Shown: one piece after another, positions 1-5,644 of the stretch
Position numbering within the stretch: the first letter of the stretch is position 1
Layout: each line of letters opens with the position of its first letter
Source of the DNA: JBFKMV01 sp041629655
GTDB lineage: Bacteria; Acidobacteriota; Polarisedimenticolia; Polarisedimenticolales; Polarisedimenticolaceae
NCBI GenBank assembly: GCA_041629655.1
Contig: JBFKMV010000187.1
Span: 1-9,569 of the forward strand
Direction: 5' to 3'
Length of the DNA: 9,569 bases
The notes under the pieces: model-generated
The model's input: the letters and a program-made list of their open reading frames with translations, nothing else
Databases searched by the model: none
Told to the model about the DNA's origin: nothing
Position numbers and translations under genes: made by a program

Positions 1-1
1 C

Positions 2-357
2 CTGTACCTGCTCGCGGCCGTGGTCGTGCTGCCCGCCGCCGACCGCTACAAGTCGATGCGCGGCTTCTGCCATCAGGTGCTGTCGCTGGTGGCCCCGGAG
101 GACCCGCTGGCGTCGTTCGGCTTCTGGCAGTGGCGGGCCGGCCACCGCTTCTACACCGGCCGCGCGATCCCGAACCTGGAGTCCGAGGACGAGCTGGCGC
201 GCTACTGGTCGGCGGAACGCCGGGCGTTCCTGCTGCTGACCGAGCGCCAGCTCGACCGCGCCCGGAACGTGATCGGGGACGCGGCGCCGCTGCTCGAGCG
301 CCGCGTCGGCGGCGGTACGGCCTACCTGTTCGAAAACCGCGCCGGCCGGCCGGCTAG
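2..357 (+). CDS. C-terminal fragment of an ArnT/GT39-like membrane glycosyltransferase, 5' end outside the window
   Basis: The gene is open at the left edge; its visible frame begins with LYLLAAVVVLPAADRYKS, the end of a last transmembrane helix followed by a soluble C-terminal domain of about 100 residues. Short patterns such as FYTGRAIP, ELARYWSAERRAFLLL and the closing GGTAYLFENR match the C-terminal domain of GT39/ArnT-type enzymes, which move a sugar from a polyprenyl-phosphate donor to lipid A or protein at the periplasmic face. The frame as given has no stop near the expected end and runs to 673 through low-complexity sequence that is only the antisense of the next gene. A one-base (or one GGCC unit) change in the GGCC run at 341-354 would bring the TAG at 355-357 into frame, right after the family's usual end, so I end the gene there. 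Family assignment is fairly good; donor and acceptor are unknown. Confidence 0.6.
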   Translation, partial: VPARGRGRAARRRPLQVDARLLPSGAVAGGPGGPAGVVRLLAVAGRPPLLHRPRDPEPGVRGRAGALLVGGTPGVPAADRAPARPRPERDRGRGAAARAPRRRRYGLPVRKPRRPAG

Positions 358-899
358 CCCACGTACGCCCGCCAGTACAAGAACAGCGTCACCGCGGTCA
401 GCCCCGCCAGCATCCAGTGCTCGCGGTTCCGCAGCATGCGATCGGACGACCAACCCTGCCCCGACGCGTGACGGTACGGTCGCCAGCTGGGCAGCAGCGC
501 CGGCACGTCCGCGCGGTAGCGCGCGTAGGCCTCCCCGTGCAGCTCGAGCAGCCGTGCCGGCTCGACCCGTTCCTTACGCGGCAGGTAGTAACCGAAGAAC
601 ACCGCGTAGCCCAGCAGCAGCACGGCCCAGCCGGCGTGGTAGGGCAGCTGCGTCATCACGCACAGGCCGGTGAAGATCGCCAGCCGTCCCAGGTACAACG
701 GGTTGCGGGTGTAGCGGTAGGGTCCGGCGGTCACCAGCTCGCGCGTCTTGAGCAGGTAGCCCGCGGACCACACCCGCAGCGCCTCGCCGGGCAGCACGAT
801 CAGCAGTCCCAGCGTCACGTGCCGCGGCTCCGGCCGGGCAAACACGACCATCAGCGCGACCAGCGCGAACACCAGCAGCACGCGCAGCAGGCCCGCCAA
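354..899 (-). CDS. Isoprenylcysteine carboxyl methyltransferase / phospholipid methyltransferase family membrane protein
   Basis: 181 residues, TTG start. Hydrophobic segments lie at about 4-21, 27-50, 73-83, 88-106 and 161-179. The family signature GPYRYTRNPLYLG is at 59-71, followed by the ER-rich stretch around 108-120, HGEAYARY (121-128) and VPALLP (132-137). This is the ICMT/PEMT pattern of small integral membrane enzymes that use S-adenosylmethionine to methylate a lipid-like substrate; the bacterial substrate is usually unknown. Family proteins generally end soon after the VPxxxP motif, but this one adds about 44 residues with one more likely membrane helix. It starts 5 bp after the stop of the kinase-like gene upstream, with no good Shine-Dalgarno sequence, so translation is probably coupled and it is the last gene of a three-gene operon. 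Its TAG stop shares the CTAG at 354-357 with the likely stop of the facing glycosyltransferase gene. Family is well supported, function is not. Confidence 0.85.
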   Translation of the reverse strand: MAGLLRVLLVFALVALMVVFARPEPRHVTLGLLIVLPGEALRVWSAGYLLKTRELVTAGPYRYTRNPLYLGRLAIFTGLCVMTQLPYHAGWAVLLLGYAVFFGYYLPRKERVEPARLLELHGEAYARYRADVPALLPSWRPYRHASGQGWSSDRMLRNREHWMLAGLTAVTLFLYWRAYVG

Positions 900-904
900 G
901 GCGG

Positions 905-1576
905 CTATTCGTAGTACTTCAGCAACTTCGCCTCGACACGGTTGAAGTTGTGGAAGTTGCGCAGCTTGCGCAGGTCCCGCGCCTCGAGGCTCATCAGCCC
1001 GGTCTTCAGCAGCAAGCCGACCAGCTTGTTCGGCGGGTGGACGTGGAACGGGATCAGGTTGAAATCGAACAGTTTGGGAACCGGCTCGCCGCCCGGCTCC
1101 TCGACCACCATCACGTTCATCGGGTGCAGGTCGATGTCATACAGCCCGACCTTGTGGCACAGCTCGACCATCCGCTCGACGTGCCGGAACAACGACGGCG
1201 GAACGGTCCCGTTGCGCGAGCGGAAGTAGAAGTAGTACAGCTCGCCGTCCAGCTTCTCCTGCATGAAGGCGAAGATCCCGCTGGTCGACAGGTAGCCCAG
1301 CGGCTCGGCGACGTAGCGCGACAGGCCGTGGGCCTCGTAGAACGCGCGGTTGCGCAGGTACTCGTAACGCGCCAGGTTCTGCGAGTGTTTGCGCGCGTGC
1401 CGTTCCACCGCCAGCGGTTTGTAGACCTTGAGCGCGACCTCGCGATCCTGCCAGATCCCGTGATAGACGGTGCTGCGGCCGCCCTCGCCGAGCTTGCCGA
1501 CGATGCGCACGTCTCCCAGCGTGGTGAACTCGATCCCCACGCCGGAAACCGCGTTATGAGACCGGTCTCGACTCAC
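905..1576 (-). CDS. Small protein-kinase-fold protein, LPS-kinase/WbdD-like candidate
   Basis: 223 residues, GTG start. Kinase landmarks are visible: glycine loop LGEGGRSTVYHG (29-40), ATP-anchoring lysine in VALKVYK (K50), catalytic loop YDIDLHPMNVMV with D149 and N154, and a metal-binding DFN (171-173) in place of the usual DFG. It is shorter than a canonical Ser/Thr kinase (about 250-280 residues) and the C-lobe after DFN is reduced to about 50 residues, as in bacterial small-molecule or sugar kinases such as WaaP, InaA and YrbL-type proteins. There is no signal peptide or membrane segment, so it should be cytoplasmic. It overlaps the end of the upstream methyltransferase by 23 bp. A later GTG at codon 13 is an alternative start that would remove the overlap. 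The neighbours (methyltransferases, exporter, glycosyltransferase) suggest a glycan or lipid substrate rather than a protein; this is inference. Confidence 0.75.
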   Translation of the reverse strand: MSRDRSHNAVSGVGIEFTTLGDVRIVGKLGEGGRSTVYHGIWQDREVALKVYKPLAVERHARKHSQNLARYEYLRNRAFYEAHGLSRYVAEPLGYLSTSGIFAFMQEKLDGELYYFYFRSRNGTVPPSLFRHVERMVELCHKVGLYDIDLHPMNVMVVEEPGGEPVPKLFDFNLIPFHVHPPNKLVGLLLKTGLMSLEARDLRKLRNFHNFNRVEAKLLKYYE

Positions 1577-2273
1577 CGATTACGATCCACTTGTCCGAGA
1601 ACAACCGGGTCACCGGCAGCACCTCGCGCACGGCCCAGCCCCCGGCCCCCAGCTCCTGCTCCAGCTGCCTGCGCGTGACGTGCGGCGAAGGCGTATCGAC
1701 CACCCCGAGCCATGACAGCAGCCGCCAGCGCGCGTAGCGCAGGCTGTAGCGATGCCGGTAATCGACGATCAGCCAGCGGCGCGAGACGCGGGCCAGCTCG
1801 CGCAGCACGCGCACCCGCGCCGCCGCGTCGAGGTGCAGCATGAAGCGCATCGACATCACGCAGTCGACCGAGGCGTCGCAAAACGGCAGCGCCTCCGCAT
1901 CGGCCTGCACGAACCCCGCGACGCCGCCGGCCGGCGCGGGCTTGGCCGTGGCCCGCCGGATCATCTCGGCCGAGATGTCCGCGCCGCTGACGACGTAGCC
2001 GCGCTCGGCCAGCGGGCCGGTGAACCGGCCGGTCCCGCAGGGCAGATCGAGCAGCGAACGGACCCCCGCGGTCCGCTCCAGCGCGGCCACGATCGTGCGC
2101 CACTCGCGCGCGTGTCGCGCGCGGCGCGTCCGCGATCCGAGGCGGTGGAAGTCATAGTCCGCGGCGACCGCCGGATCGCGGTAGAACTGCCGGGCGGCGG
2201 CGTAGCCCGGACGCGTGAAACGGCTCACGTCCCGCTTGCCCGGTCGCCGGCTCGCTGACAGCTGAAAGCCCAC
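1554..2273 (-). CDS. Class I SAM-dependent methyltransferase
   Basis: 239 residues with the Rossmann-type order of this superfamily: motif I LLDLPCGTGRF (74-84) binding S-adenosylmethionine, acidic end of strand 2 at D99 in GADIS, motif II-like QADAEALPF (123-131), then VDCVMSMRFMLHL (136-148) and a strand with WLIVDYR (167-173). The sequence resembles UbiE/Methyltransf_11-type enzymes, which methylate small molecules or lipids, but nothing visible fixes the substrate. The GTG start at 2273 gives about 15 extra basic residues; a second GTG at 2228 (codon 16, before SRFTRPGY) is equally plausible because neither has a clear ribosome binding site. It is the first gene of the operon running to 354, overlapped by the kinase-like gene at its 3' end, and it is divergent from the ABC exporter across a gap of about 85 bp. 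Confidence 0.85.
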   Translation of the reverse strand: MGFQLSASRRPGKRDVSRFTRPGYAAARQFYRDPAVAADYDFHRLGSRTRRARHAREWRTIVAALERTAGVRSLLDLPCGTGRFTGPLAERGYVVSGADISAEMIRRATAKPAPAGGVAGFVQADAEALPFCDASVDCVMSMRFMLHLDAAARVRVLRELARVSRRWLIVDYRHRYSLRYARWRLLSWLGVVDTPSPHVTRRQLEQELGAGGWAVREVLPVTRLFSDKWIVIGESRPVS

Positions 2274-2320
2274 GCCGGGAGGATAGCCCAGTTCGTGCAG
2301 CGGGGCACGCGAGCGGGGAG

Positions 2321-2334
2321 GGGTTTGCTAAGAT
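2321..2334 (+). promoter_or_regulatory. Candidate extended -10 promoter for the ABC exporter gene
   Basis: In the divergent gap, the AT-richer stretch GTTTGCTAAGATCG contains TGCTAAGAT, an extended -10 (TGn plus TAAGAT, four of six matches to TATAAT at 2329-2334). No convincing -35 is visible. It lies 25 bp before the GTG start of the exporter, giving a very short leader that still includes the GGAGG at 2342. Based on pattern only. Confidence 0.35.
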
Positions 2335-2341
2335 CGCGCGC

Positions 2342-2346
2342 GGAGG
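2342..2346 (+). promoter_or_regulatory. Shine-Dalgarno sequence for the ABC exporter
   Basis: GGAGG is the only strong ribosome binding site near the exporter start and supports the GTG at 2359, although the 12-nt spacing is longer than the usual 5-9 nt. Confidence 0.45.
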
Positions 2347-2358
2347 TCCCGCCACGCC

Positions 2359-4218
2359 GTGAAGCTGGCCCGCTTCTTCTGGAACTACACGCGTCGTTAC
2401 GCCGCCTGGGGTCTGGTGGCGCTGCTCACGATTCCGACCTACGCGATCGCCTCGACCGCGATGGTCGCGCTGATCGGGCCGATCTTCGGCGAGGTGCTCC
2501 AGGTCGGCGAGACCGCCGGCGGCGCGCTGCCGCTGCTCGAGGCGTTGCCGCAGGGCGGCGGGGACGAGGCCGGCGCCGGCGGTGCGCTGAACGTCAAGCG
2601 CTGGATGGACCGCGGCTACCTCGGTCTCAAGCGCGCCTTCGGGGTCACGCCCGCCAACGTGGTGTTCTTCGTGCCGCTGCTGTTCGTGACGGTGTTCCTG
2701 CTGCGCTCGCTGGCCGCGTTTCTCAGCGGCTACGCGTTCCAGCGCATCGGCCTCGGCGTGACCAACGACGTCCGGAACGACCTGTACCGGCGGATCCTCG
2801 ACCAGTCGAGCAGCTTCCACGCCCGGCACCCGTCGGGCGAGCTGGTCAGCCGCGTCGTCAGCGACGTGACGATGATGCAGAACGCCGTGTCCCAGAACAT
2901 CCTCGACCTGCTGCAGCAGTCGGTCACGCTGCTGTTGTTGCTGGCGCTGCTGTTGTCGACCAACCTGCGTCTGGCGCTGGTGTGCCTGGTGCTGACCCCG
3001 TTGGTGTTGTACCCGGTGGTGTACTTCGGGCGCCGGATGCGCCGGTTGAGCCACAAGAGCCAGGAGCGCATGGCCGAGGTGACCAGCCTGCTGGCCGAGG
3101 GGGTGCGGGGCCACCGCGTGGTCAAGGCCTTCGGCATGGAGGAGTTCGAGGACCGCCGCTTCCGCGGCGCCACCGAACGCTACCTGCGGGTCAACCTGTG
3201 GTCGCAGGTGCTGTCGAACCTGTCCAGCCCCGTGATCGAGTCGATCGCCGCCGTCGGCGCCGCCGCGTTGTTGATCTACGCCGGGTTGCAGATCCGCGCC
3301 GGCGAGCTGACCGGGCCGCTGCTGGTGCAGTTTCTGGCCAACCTGCTGCTGCTCTACGATCCGATCCGCAAGCTCAACCGCGTCAACCTGATCATCCAGC
3401 GCGCGCTCGCCGCGGCCCACCGTGTGGTCGACCTGCTGGCGCTGGACAACGAGGTCCGGGAGCGGCCCGGGGCCCGACCGATCGAGACCGTCGCCGAGCG
3501 GATCGAGTTCGTCGATGTCGGCTTCGCCTACGACGCGAGGCCGGTGCTCGAGAACGTGTCGCTGACGGTGCGGCGCGGACAGATCGTCGCGCTGGTCGGG
3601 CCGTCCGGAGCGGGCAAGAGCACGCTGGTCGGGTTGCTGCCGCGGTTCTTCGATCCCAGCTCGGGCAGCGTGCGGATCGACGGGATCGACATCCGGGACC
3701 TGCGGCTGGCCGACCTGCGCGCCCTGATCGGGGTCGTGACCCAGGACACCATGCTGTTCGACGACACGGTCCGCAACAACATCGCCTACGGTCGCGCCGA
3801 CCTGCCGCTGTCGCGCGTGCGCGAGGCGGCGCGCGCGGCCTACGCCGACGAGTTCGTCGACCGCCTCGAGCACGGCTACGAATCCCGGATCGGCGAGTCC
3901 GGCCTGCGGCTGACCGGCGGGCAGCGCCAGCGGCTGGCCATCGCCCGCGCGCTGCTCAAGAACGCGCCGATCCTGATCCTGGACGAGGCCACCTCGCAGC
4001 TCGACAGCGAGTCCGAGGCGCTGGTGCAGAAGGCGCTGGGAAACCTGATGGCCGGGCGCACCACGCTGGTCATCGCGCACCGGCTGTCGACGGTGATGCG
4101 CGCGGACCGGATCGTGGTCATGGAGCAGGGCCGGATCGTCGAGGAGGGCACGCACGACGAGCTGCTCGCCCGCGGCGGGACCTACCGGCGCCTGTACGAC
4201 CTGCAGTTCGAGGTCTGA
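2359..4218 (+). CDS. msbA: MsbA-type lipid ABC exporter (fused permease and ATPase)
   Basis: 619 residues, a half-transporter with an N-terminal six-helix membrane domain (helices near 17-43, 99-122, 184-204, 206-225, 291-311, 318-337) and a C-terminal ATPase. The ATPase is complete: Walker A GPSGAGKST (414-422), Q-loop Q462, signature LTGGQ (518-522; T where the canonical motif has S), Walker B ILILDE ending D542-E543, and switch histidine H574 in VIAHRLS. Such proteins work as homodimers in the inner membrane; the MsbA family flips lipid A-core or related lipids to the periplasmic face. The end, TYRRLYDLQFEV, is typical of that family. It is longer than E. coli MsbA (582 residues), mainly because of a Gly/Ala-rich external loop of about 55 residues between helices 1 and 2. 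LPS-kinase-like and ArnT-like neighbours support a glycolipid substrate, but another lipid or hydrophobic cargo cannot be excluded. Confidence 0.88.
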   Translation: MKLARFFWNYTRRYAAWGLVALLTIPTYAIASTAMVALIGPIFGEVLQVGETAGGALPLLEALPQGGGDEAGAGGALNVKRWMDRGYLGLKRAFGVTPANVVFFVPLLFVTVFLLRSLAAFLSGYAFQRIGLGVTNDVRNDLYRRILDQSSSFHARHPSGELVSRVVSDVTMMQNAVSQNILDLLQQSVTLLLLLALLLSTNLRLALVCLVLTPLVLYPVVYFGRRMRRLSHKSQERMAEVTSLLAEGVRGHRVVKAFGMEEFEDRRFRGATERYLRVNLWSQVLSNLSSPVIESIAAVGAAALLIYAGLQIRAGELTGPLLVQFLANLLLLYDPIRKLNRVNLIIQRALAAAHRVVDLLALDNEVRERPGARPIETVAERIEFVDVGFAYDARPVLENVSLTVRRGQIVALVGPSGAGKSTLVGLLPRFFDPSSGSVRIDGIDIRDLRLADLRALIGVVTQDTMLFDDTVRNNIAYGRADLPLSRVREAARAAYADEFVDRLEHGYESRIGESGLRLTGGQRQRLAIARALLKNAPILILDEATSQLDSESEALVQKALGNLMAGRTTLVIAHRLSTVMRADRIVVMEQGRIVEEGTHDELLARGGTYRRLYDLQFEV

Positions 4219-4234
4219 GCGCGCGCCCGCTCAG
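4215..4234. terminator. Inverted repeat spanning two convergent stop codons, possible weak bidirectional terminator
   Basis: CTGAGCG (4215-4221) pairs with CGCTCAG (4228-4234) around a 6-nt loop. It contains the TGA of the exporter and the TGA of the facing kinase-like gene. There is no T-tract on either side, so intrinsic termination would be weak. Part of the symmetry comes free from two facing TGA codons. Confidence 0.3.
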
Positions 4235-4923
4235 CGCGAGCGGCCACGCAGCCGGTCGAGCCAGCGTTTGACGAGCCGTCCGCGCCGGTGCCAGGCCGCG
4301 GCGCGCGCTCCCGCGGCGGCGACGGCGGCGTCGGGGTCGCCGCCCGCGAAGCGCGCCCGCAGGCGCGCCAGCGCCACCCGGTCGGCGTCGCGCCAGCGCT
4401 CGAACAGCCAGCGTCCCAGCGGTCCCGGCCGCGGTCCGGCGACGCGGGCCGTCGCCAGGTCCACCAGGTGGACCGAGCCGTCGCGGGCGACGAGCACGTC
4501 GCGGTGGTGCAGGTCGCCCAGCGCCACACCCCGTGCGTGGAGCGCGTCCAGGATGCGCTGCACGCGATCGAACACCTCCGCGTCCACGGCGCCCCGGCTC
4601 AGCTCCGCGAGCGGTCGTCCCGGGGCGCGCTCGAGGGCCAGCTCGAAGGCGCCCGGCCGGCCGACCAGACGCGGCAGCCCCGCCACGCCGCACGCCGCGC
4701 CGTAGGCCCGCTGCTCGCGCCGCAGCAGCCAGCGGCCGAGCGTGTTGCGGATCCACCACGGCCGCGCCGAGTAGTCCTTCACCGCCAGATCGACCCCGGC
4801 GCAGCGGTAAAATAGAATGTCCGCCTTGGTGCGGTTCCTCCCGGCGAGGCGTTGCCCGGGCGTCGCCGAGCGCAGTCGCTTCAGCAGGCTTTCCGGACCG
4901 GCGGACGAGGGTGTTGGATCCAT
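4231..4923 (-). CDS. LPS-kinase-like (WaaP/InaA-type) protein with a degenerate catalytic loop
   Basis: 230 residues from the ATG at 4923. Visible kinase elements: lysine K49 in DLAVKDYS, helix-C glutamate E70 in RREQRAY, catalytic loop LGDLHHRDVLVA with D137, and metal-binding D155 in VHLVDLATA. The usual catalytic HxD histidine is leucine (L135), and the position five after the catalytic Asp is Asp (D142), not Asn. WaaP-family heptose kinases also depart from the Asn at this site, so this does not prove inactivity. The C-terminus is very rich in Arg and Ala. The protein is a clear paralogue of the divergent gene beginning at 4928, sharing KAD, LPRLVGR, LHARG and VDLA blocks. The frame is open further upstream to 5067, but that part is antisense to the divergent gene's conserved region, so I prefer the ATG at 4923. 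It converges on the exporter with a 12-bp gap. Probable role: cytoplasmic phosphorylation of a lipid or sugar precursor. Confidence 0.78.
   Translation of the reverse strand: MDPTPSSAGPESLLKRLRSATPGQRLAGRNRTKADILFYRCAGVDLAVKDYSARPWWIRNTLGRWLLRREQRAYGAACGVAGLPRLVGRPGAFELALERAPGRPLAELSRGAVDAEVFDRVQRILDALHARGVALGDLHHRDVLVARDGSVHLVDLATARVAGPRPGPLGRWLFERWRDADRVALARLRARFAGGDPDAAVAAAGARAAAWHRRGRLVKRWLDRLRGRSR
4808..4813 (+). promoter_or_regulatory. Candidate -10 box for the plus-strand kinase gene, inside the facing kinase gene
   Basis: TAAAAT (five of six to TATAAT) sits in the only AT-rich patch of the region, 115 bp before the GTG at 4928. On the other strand it is made by unusual codons ATT-CTA-TTT-TAC (residues 36-39 of the facing gene) in a gene that otherwise uses G/C-ending codons. 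No -35 is seen at the expected spacing. Confidence 0.3.
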
Positions 4924-4927
4924 CGAC

Positions 4928-5629
4928 GTGACCGCTTCCACCAGCCCCACGCGGGAGCAGGTCGACCGACGCGGCCGGCTGTTCCGTGCGGGCGGCCCGC
5001 GCAAGGCCGATCTGATCGTACTCGATGACGGGCCGCGACGGGTGCTGGTCAAGGACTTCTCGCGCAAATCGCCCTGGCGCCGCGCGCTGGGCCGGCTCCA
5101 GACCGCGCGCGAGCACCGCGCCTATCTGCGGGCCGGGCCGCTGCGCGGGCTGCCGCGGTTGGTCGGGCGCGTCGACGCGCACGCGCTGGCGGTGGAGAAG
5201 GTCGAAGGCGTCCCGCTGGCGCACGCCGAGAGCCGCTACCGCGACGCCGAGCTCCACCTGGCCCGACTGCGCGAGCTGATCGACCGCCTGCACGCGCGGG
5301 GGATCGTCCACCTCGACCTGCGCGGCAAGGGGAACCTGATGCTGCGCGCGGACGGCGAGGTGGTCGCGGTGGACCTGGCCGCGGCGCTGTGGCTGCGCCC
5401 GGGCGGGTTGTGGCACCGCTTGCTGTTCCGCTGGTTCGCGATCGCCGACGAGACCGCGTTTCTGAAATGGAAGACGCGCCTGGCGCAGGACCTGGTGACG
5501 CGCGAGGAACGCTCGCGACTGGGTCGCTTTCGCGCGTTGCGCTCGATCTGGATCTTCAATCGCCGGCACGCGCGCCCGGCGCCGCCCAAGCCGGGCGGGT
5601 CGCGGGCCAAGCGCGCCGATCGCCGCTGA
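4928..5629 (+). CDS. LPS-kinase-like (WaaP/InaA-type) protein with an intact catalytic loop
   Basis: 233 residues from the GTG at 4928. Kinase elements: K42 in VLVKDFS, E62 in AREHRAY, catalytic loop IVHLDLRGKGNLML with H128, D130 and N136 (Asn one position later than in protein kinases), and metal-binding D149 in VVAVDLAAA. The catalytic loop is more complete than in its divergent paralogue. About 80 residues follow, with a hydrophobic/aromatic segment LWHRLLFRWF near 161-170 and a basic tail ending in KRADRR that may favour membrane-surface binding. An ATG at 4817 would add 37 residues, but they are only the antisense of the facing gene and have no ribosome binding site. The GTG at 4928 also lacks a good Shine-Dalgarno; the start is the weakest part of the call. 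It converges on the VWFA gene with a 15-bp gap. Substrate unknown; envelope lipid or sugar phosphorylation is inferred from family and context. Confidence 0.78.
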   Translation: MTASTSPTREQVDRRGRLFRAGGPRKADLIVLDDGPRRVLVKDFSRKSPWRRALGRLQTAREHRAYLRAGPLRGLPRLVGRVDAHALAVEKVEGVPLAHAESRYRDAELHLARLRELIDRLHARGIVHLDLRGKGNLMLRADGEVVAVDLAAALWLRPGGLWHRLLFRWFAIADETAFLKWKTRLAQDLVTREERSRLGRFRALRSIWIFNRRHARPAPPKPGGSRAKRADRR

Positions 5630-5644
5630 CCCGCCGGCAGGGAG

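Noticed and set aside
358..673. Continuation of the glycosyltransferase frame to a stop at 673
   Set aside because: The extra ~100 residues are low-complexity Ser/Pro/Ala/Arg sequence antisense to a well-supported membrane methyltransferase with clear family motifs.
2926..2960. CTG/TTG-rich run resembling a short tandem repeat
   Set aside because: It encodes a Leu-rich transmembrane helix using mixed CTG and TTG codons; not a regular microsatellite.
2152..4155. 667-codon open frame on the minus strand, Gln/His/Arg-rich
   Set aside because: It is antisense to the complete MsbA-like gene with all ATPase motifs; long open antisense frames are expected at this GC content. Its Gln runs mirror Leu codons of the membrane helices.
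2295..4271. 658-codon plus-strand frame, Arg/Gly/Ala-rich
   Set aside because: Out-of-frame shadow of the exporter gene with no domain pattern.
4924..5067. Upstream extension of the minus-strand kinase by 48 residues
   Set aside because: This part is antisense to the conserved N-lobe of the divergent kinase and has no family-like sequence; the ATG at 4923 gives a length matching the paralogue.
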